From: Kiritimatiellota bacterium
GTDB taxonomy: Bacteria; Verrucomicrobiota; Kiritimatiellia; JAAZAB01
Assembly (NCBI GenBank): GCA_008636095.1
Contig: VSJD01000315.1
Coordinates: 1 to 10,000, forward strand
Length of the DNA: 10,000 bases
Direction of reading: 5' to 3'
Part shown: piece by piece, positions 5,501 through 10,000 of the stretch
Layout of the letters: every line of letters starts with the position of its first letter
Position numbering within the stretch: the stretch's first letter is position 1
The notes under the pieces: model-generated
Database searches by the model: none
The model's input: only the letters and a program-made list of their open reading frames with translations
Told to the model about the DNA's origin: nothing
Program-made: the position numbers and the translations under genes

Positions 5501-5528
5501 GCAGAATTCAGAATGTAGAATGCAGAAT
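5501..5528 (-). repeat. Heptamer array, family C (GCAGAAT-like)
   Basis: Four 7-bp units on the plus strand: GCAGAAT (5501-5507), TCAGAAT, GTAGAAT and GCAGAAT (to 5528). It ends 4 bases before the ATPase start codon at 5496, exactly where a Shine-Dalgarno would sit. It lies in the 74-bp spacer between the large secreted protein gene and the ATPase gene. If translated it gives HSAFYILNSA, which should not be counted as ATPase sequence. Confidence 0.8.
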
Positions 5529-5570
5529 GAAGGCCAAAAATGAATCTGACCAAACATTCACATATCTGGA

Positions 5571-8500
5571 TTATTCAACCTCTTTAAACTCTAACTCGTC
5601 GAACCAGCATGATCCCAATGCGTCGTCAATCCTCAAGAACAGCACGGCGCTGGCCGCCTCTTTTGGAGCGGTTAATTCGATTTCCTGTTTAACCCAGTCG
5701 GTCTTGCCTTTAACTTCTTCCGGCATATAGCCGGAGGCGCCGCCTTTCCCCTTCCATCCGCTGACCGGCGCCCAGGCAAACTCCGCCTTGAAAAACGTCA
5801 TGGCGATTGATGCGTAACCTTCCGTCAAATCACACTTGACGTACGCGCTGAACCTGTACTTTTTGCCCGGTTCTACAGGAATAGATGTTTCAAACACCTG
5901 CGGATAATTGCTGTAATATGCTGCTCCTCTAGGCCGCGGCGCCGTAAAACGATAAGCATAGGTTTTATTCCGGTTAACCTCAAAATCCTTCTCCATTTTG
6001 ATACCACTCGCGGAAGACAGCAGCCATCCGCGGCAAAGGGACAGGCTTTCATTCACAATACCGACTTTGTTATTGACCCTCAGCGTGCCGCCCTTGTCGG
6101 CTTCAGGCCAATTTTCCAAACGGATCGAATACTTATACTCGCCTTCTGCAACCGGATTGTTTTTTGTGTCTTTACCATCCCACGTGATTTCCAGCTCGTC
6201 GCCTTTTCCTTCAAAGCTCCTTATATTTTTGCCGTTGGCGTCAACAATTTGCGCTGTCCACTTTGTCGGTTCCGAGAGTTTACCGAAAATATTAACTATT
6301 CCCTGACTGTTTTGCGTGCAGATCTCTTCCCGGCTAATATAAAAATCATCGTAAACCGGGGCCGTAAACGAGGCGGTCTTTGAATATGGCCCTTCTTTGC
6401 CGCTGACTACGTCACGGCCTTTTACACGCCAATACGTCTTTTTCCCGCGCTGCGCTTCGGTCCCAACCACATACACCGTTTTGGCCGTGTTCGTCGTCAC
6501 TATTTTTCCGCCGAAATCTTCCTGCGCGCTCAACTCCAGCAGGTACTCCTGGTCGCCGACCTGACTACCCCGTCCTTCCCAGGCCAGCGCCACCTGTCCG
6601 GCGGCCACGCCATCCCCGTTCCTTATCACCTCCGGCGCCCCGATTTCCACGGCTTCACTACCGTTGCGCACATGCAACACAGCTACGTCCCGCCCTTTAA
6701 CCTTGATCCGGCTCCGTTCCCCATACTTCGTTTTGTTTTCATATTCAACACAGCTATAACCATTCTTCCACCCATTGTGGCGGATATCATATTCCCGGTC
6801 CTTGACCCCTTCGTTAAACAAAAACACCAGCCGCTCGTCTCCGTGTACCAGCACCGTCACGTCTTCCATCCGCCCTTCCCCGCCGACTTCCACCAGAGCA
6901 TCGTTGCGCTCATAGTGACTGACATACTCACCGTTGCGGTCTTGCTCATACGCAAAAAAGCTTCCAAATTTGCTTGCCAAACCTGCTATGCCTGAAATTG
7001 CCGTATAAAACCGGCCATCCACTATCCCATCCGTAAACGCCATAACGCCCGACCCGCAGTCCGCCAACCGGCGATATAAATTAACCTTCACCATGTTTTG
7101 GTCGGTCGCACTGCTGCCATTAAACCATACCAACTCTCCGCCGATAAACGGACGTTTGCCGATCGCCGCGTGCGTCGCCTTGATCATTTCCACCGGACGT
7201 CCATAGCCGCACCACACCAAATCCGCATACCGGCCCAGGTACCGCCAATCCGCTCCATATTGTTCGTCCGTCGTTCCCTGGTAGCCCGAATAGACACTGA
7301 ACAGACAATTGCGATCACTTTTTTTGATCGTCTCCCGGAACAATCCGGCGATCTCGGCATTCTGCTGGCACCGGAAATCTACCCATTCCTTTTTGTAAAG
7401 GGTACGTATTTCTTCCCTTTTAACATTTGTTTTCAATTTCTGACTTGCGCCAAACGTTTTTAGGCATCGGTCACACGCGCAGATTGAGTTATCCTTCAAT
7501 ACCGGGCACTCCAGATCGTAATCCAAATGTTTGAAAACTTTTACATTTTCCATTAACCACTTGTTTACATCCGCAAGGTGCCCATTTACGTTGCTCATGA
7601 AATAGGTCGGACAAAAGACCGTGTTATTCGTGATTCCGTTAAACGCCACTGCGCAAGCTTCGGGATGGGCCCGTAAATATTCCAACCCGCCCGGAAAATT
7701 ATCGCCTGACGGTACCAAGGGTAACTGGAGGCGATCAACGAAGCCGTATTGTTTCGGAGTCTCGAGGCGTCCCAGCTGATTAATCCCGGCTTGTTGCCAA
7801 AGGCTGAATAGCGCATCATTTTCGCTTTCATTAAATAAAGACATCTTTCGGGTAAAATACGAATTATCATTGATGATATGGATCCCGGCCGGACGTTTCC
7901 CCGACAAGGGTGTCAACACGTTCAAATCAACCACGTTTACATCTTCCTTAAATCCCTCGGTCTCGGCATGATAATAAACCTTTGCCGCCTTATTATCTCC
8001 ACGGACAAAACCGCAGTGCAAGACAAGATAATTAAATCGCACGTTGCGGCGCCCTTTCAATTCCGCCGGGCTGACCGCCCACGCCGGATAATCAAGCACA
8101 TAACGGTAATAACGGCCATCGTCCTTCCGCACAAGTGTTACATCGCGCAATAAACCACGGGGCGCCGGATTGATCAGTTTCAAATAATCCGGCGTTTCCA
8201 AAACCAAAGAACACCCTTTCATCGTATTTTTAAGATCACTTTTGAAAACCATTTGAAGCAAAAGGGGGCTGTCTTCGGCCACAAACAGTTCTTTAACGCG
8301 GTACATAGCCTCACTGTCCGCTTCCGTGGATTGAAACATCAATCCGCTGGCTAAGATCGTATTCCTCTTTTGCATTGCCCCGGATATCGCCGCGGAAGAA
8401 TAAAGCAATGCTCCGGACTGATCGCTGACCTGGAAGAACAACGTGACATTTTTGTCCCGGTTCCCACTGCTAACAACCGGCAAACTGACCGGCCAGGCTT

Positions 8501-9848
8501 GTATGGCCCCATCGCCGTCTTTTTCAAGCGCCCCATTCGGAACAAGATTTTCCATTGAACCGGGCGGACTCAGCCGCAAGTCGTCCATCCAGAGTTTGCC
8601 GACAATACCCTGCTTGGCCCATTTAACCATGAACAACATTGCCTTGGCGGCATTAGTCGGCGACCGCCATTTGCCGGAAATGTTCTGCCAATTGTACGTG
8701 CCGGCAGGAAAGGCAAGCGCCGGCTCATAACCCTTGATCACCTTACCGGACGAGTCATGCGTGCTGATGAATAATCCGGGGGACTGCTTCAGACCTTCGG
8801 CGCGGGCCAGGGCGGAAACGACATAGTCGCTATCCGGTTTGATCGGCATGTAGTCAGTATGGCAACTTTGCGTCTCGGCAATTTTATCCTGTGCAGCATC
8901 CAGATAAAAACAATTATTATTCGTAGTTAACACATACTCGCATTTACTATCCAGGCTGGCGCCCTTGCCAATTTCAATCTCTTTTTCACATGCAACCCAG
9001 GAGCTGTCGCCGTACCGGATCAAGGTCTTCATCTTTACGGACCGGGCATCATTCCCGTTATTGCCGATAACCGCCCGCCAGGCATTTACGCCATCTTCAA
9101 TACCTCCCCATTTCACGGCTTTAATCCCGATCGGCGCCTTGCCGCTCAAACTTGCCGTGCCGAATTGTTCCGGCTTATGCAAGCCGCCGCTGGCCGGCGA
9201 CCAACTTGTATGTTCCTCAACCGGCCACCGGTTCCGGCCTATATTCACCCTGATCGGCCCGCCGGTGTCCAAGGCAATCCCGCACTTCTGCTTGTCCAGG
9301 CTCAATTCCACCCGCCAGATTTTGTCATCCGCGCCGACCCCCACGCTGACTCCGCTCTCCCACGTCTTATTGTCCGCACCACTCTCATTCCGCGCATCAT
9401 AAACCACGCCCAAACTATTAACTACCAGGCGATAATACTCCTTCCCTTTGCCGCCAATGAAGACCTCCACGCTGTCGTCTTGCCATACCTCGCCGTCATG
9501 CGTTTTCACTCCCCGCCTGATCTCATGTGTCCTTTGCAACCTTTCATCCAATAAACTTTCCTCGCATTCGACTGCCAGGTAAAGATTGGTTCCGTCATGC
9601 GCCATATAAGCCCAGGCGCCTTCCTGGGGCAGCCCCTTGCCGTCGGCTAATACGAAAGGCCCCATTTCCACGGCATTATTCCAGCAGGCATCGTTTAACA
9701 CGCCGTCTATCTTGGGCGCGGTTTCTGTTCGATTGCACTGGACATACGGCAGGATATCGTTGCTGACCGCATTATTCATTTGAATTGGATTTGCCGGCAG
9801 CGCTTCCGCCGCCAGCAACAACATTCCAATAATCAGATATCCTTTCAT
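5571..9848 (-). CDS. Large secreted multidomain protein with CBM9-like domain, probable glycan-active
   Basis: A 1425-residue exported protein. The start at 9848 is chosen because AGGAGG lies 3 nt upstream and residues 1-19 (MKGYLIIGMLLLAAEALPA) form a signal peptide; an upstream ATG at 9917 would bury that signal. Residues 34-235 match a CBM9/DOMON-like fold (APKIDGVLNDACWNNA, LYLAVECEE, WQDDSVEVFI, YYRLVVNSLG). Residues 304-427 look like a galactose-binding sandwich. Residues 642-977 resemble a TIM-barrel glycosidase-like region, with a DYDLEC segment ending at Cys781, Cys790-Cys792-Cys795, FSVYSGY and IGGELVW. Glu780 and Glu905 are candidate acids. A fibronectin-III-like module (1067-1164), a FlgD-like Ig module (1172-1245) and a C-terminal CBM4/9-like sandwich (1259-1425, ending CWFDELEF) follow. 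No C-terminal sorting signal is visible. The gene looks lower in GC than the transporter genes. Binding or hydrolysis of a polysaccharide is inferred; the enzyme family is not identified. Confidence 0.82.
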   Translation of the reverse strand: MKGYLIIGMLLLAAEALPANPIQMNNAVSNDILPYVQCNRTETAPKIDGVLNDACWNNAVEMGPFVLADGKGLPQEGAWAYMAHDGTNLYLAVECEESLLDERLQRTHEIRRGVKTHDGEVWQDDSVEVFIGGKGKEYYRLVVNSLGVVYDARNESGADNKTWESGVSVGVGADDKIWRVELSLDKQKCGIALDTGGPIRVNIGRNRWPVEEHTSWSPASGGLHKPEQFGTASLSGKAPIGIKAVKWGGIEDGVNAWRAVIGNNGNDARSVKMKTLIRYGDSSWVACEKEIEIGKGASLDSKCEYVLTTNNNCFYLDAAQDKIAETQSCHTDYMPIKPDSDYVVSALARAEGLKQSPGLFISTHDSSGKVIKGYEPALAFPAGTYNWQNISGKWRSPTNAAKAMLFMVKWAKQGIVGKLWMDDLRLSPPGSMENLVPNGALEKDGDGAIQAWPVSLPVVSSGNRDKNVTLFFQVSDQSGALLYSSAAISGAMQKRNTILASGLMFQSTEADSEAMYRVKELFVAEDSPLLLQMVFKSDLKNTMKGCSLVLETPDYLKLINPAPRGLLRDVTLVRKDDGRYYRYVLDYPAWAVSPAELKGRRNVRFNYLVLHCGFVRGDNKAAKVYYHAETEGFKEDVNVVDLNVLTPLSGKRPAGIHIINDNSYFTRKMSLFNESENDALFSLWQQAGINQLGRLETPKQYGFVDRLQLPLVPSGDNFPGGLEYLRAHPEACAVAFNGITNNTVFCPTYFMSNVNGHLADVNKWLMENVKVFKHLDYDLECPVLKDNSICACDRCLKTFGASQKLKTNVKREEIRTLYKKEWVDFRCQQNAEIAGLFRETIKKSDRNCLFSVYSGYQGTTDEQYGADWRYLGRYADLVWCGYGRPVEMIKATHAAIGKRPFIGGELVWFNGSSATDQNMVKVNLYRRLADCGSGVMAFTDGIVDGRFYTAISGIAGLASKFGSFFAYEQDRNGEYVSHYERNDALVEVGGEGRMEDVTVLVHGDERLVFLFNEGVKDREYDIRHNGWKNGYSCVEYENKTKYGERSRIKVKGRDVAVLHVRNGSEAVEIGAPEVIRNGDGVAAGQVALAWEGRGSQVGDQEYLLELSAQEDFGGKIVTTNTAKTVYVVGTEAQRGKKTYWRVKGRDVVSGKEGPYSKTASFTAPVYDDFYISREEICTQNSQGIVNIFGKLSEPTKWTAQIVDANGKNIRSFEGKGDELEITWDGKDTKNNPVAEGEYKYSIRLENWPEADKGGTLRVNNKVGIVNESLSLCRGWLLSSASGIKMEKDFEVNRNKTYAYRFTAPRPRGAAYYSNYPQVFETSIPVEPGKKYRFSAYVKCDLTEGYASIAMTFFKAEFAWAPVSGWKGKGGASGYMPEEVKGKTDWVKQEIELTAPKEAASAVLFLRIDDALGSCWFDELEFKEVE

Positions 9849-9851
9849 GCC

Positions 9852-9857
9852 CCTCCT
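9852..9857 (-). promoter_or_regulatory. Shine-Dalgarno site of the large secreted protein gene
   Basis: The minus strand reads AGGAGG followed by GGC and the ATG at 9848. It supports that start over the in-frame ATG at 9917, which has no such site. It also shows that the host does use Shine-Dalgarno signals, so their absence before the three transporter genes is notable. Confidence 0.6.
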
Positions 9858-9923
9858 AATTATTATCGCACCCGTGATAGGATTTACCGACACTCGTTTT
9901 TTATCCGATTGTTTCATTTCCCA

Positions 9924-9972
9924 TAACCGTCGTCGGACCCCGCTTTGAGCGGGACAGGTTTTTCGACGGTTA
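9924..9972. repeat. Nested inverted repeat upstream of the large gene
   Basis: An outer stem TAACCGTCG (9924-9932) and CGACGGTTA (9964-9972) encloses an inner hairpin CCCGCT/AGCGGG (9939-9944, 9948-9953) with a TTG loop. It lies 76-124 bp upstream of the start of the secreted protein gene. It could be the terminator-like end of a gene beyond the window, a leader structure, or a dispersed intergenic palindrome. No T-run follows the stem on the minus strand; the plus strand has a short T-run inside the outer loop. Confidence 0.5.
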
Positions 9973-10000
9973 CTTGCTTGCTTCGCCCGTCAGCCGACGG

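Noticed and set aside
9849..9917. Upstream ATG giving a 23-residue longer secreted protein
   Set aside because: It lacks a Shine-Dalgarno and would place a charged stretch ahead of a complete signal peptide, whereas the ATG at 9848 has AGGAGG directly upstream.

Overview
The window reads as chromosomal DNA from a member of the PVC group (Verrucomicrobiota, Kiritimatiellota or Lentisphaerota). The evidence is indirect. Short arrays of degenerate 7-bp repeats sit at gene boundaries and translate into peptides such as TSNIQHRTSN or FDVCFVSF, which I recall as common in proteomes of this group. The window also holds a very large secreted protein built from a CBM9-like module, a barrel-like domain and beta-sandwich modules, typical of polysaccharide-degrading members. 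No rRNA, tRNA, CRISPR array or recognisable transposase gene was seen.

All supported genes lie on the minus strand. From right to left, in transcription order, they are: (1) 9848-5571, a secreted 1425-residue multidomain protein, probably glycan-binding or glycan-degrading; (2) 5496-4300, an ABC transporter ATPase of the FbpC/PotA type; (3) 4174-2438, a membrane-anchored solute-binding protein; (4) 2264-573, a fused two-domain permease. Genes 2-4 form a complete ABC importer of the iron(III)/polyamine/thiamine superfamily; the substrate cannot be read from sequence. After a 485-bp stretch without a convincing gene, the first 29 codons of a minimal nucleotidyltransferase (MNT) gene run off the left edge (87-1).

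The most unusual content is in the repeats. Five short arrays with a strict 7-bp period occupy the boundaries of the transporter genes: three of one family (AACATCG and its complement), one TGTCTGT-like and one GCAGAAT-like. The three members of the first family share a conserved end, TTCGATGTTTGCTT followed by a pyrimidine tract. Two of them form an inverted pair around a hairpin, and one has run into the 3' end of the solute-binding protein gene, so that it encodes the last 18 residues.

Separately, an 18-bp tandem repeat made of two 8-bp palindromes (CACCGGTG and GACCGGTC, separated by AT) lies in frame inside both the solute-binding protein gene and the ATPase gene, giving GGPVIT/GGPAIA hexapeptide tracts. 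A third, alanine-rich tract with the same 18-bp period lies in the solute-binding protein. The transporter operon therefore carries two unrelated kinds of short repeat that have reshaped its coding and leader sequences.
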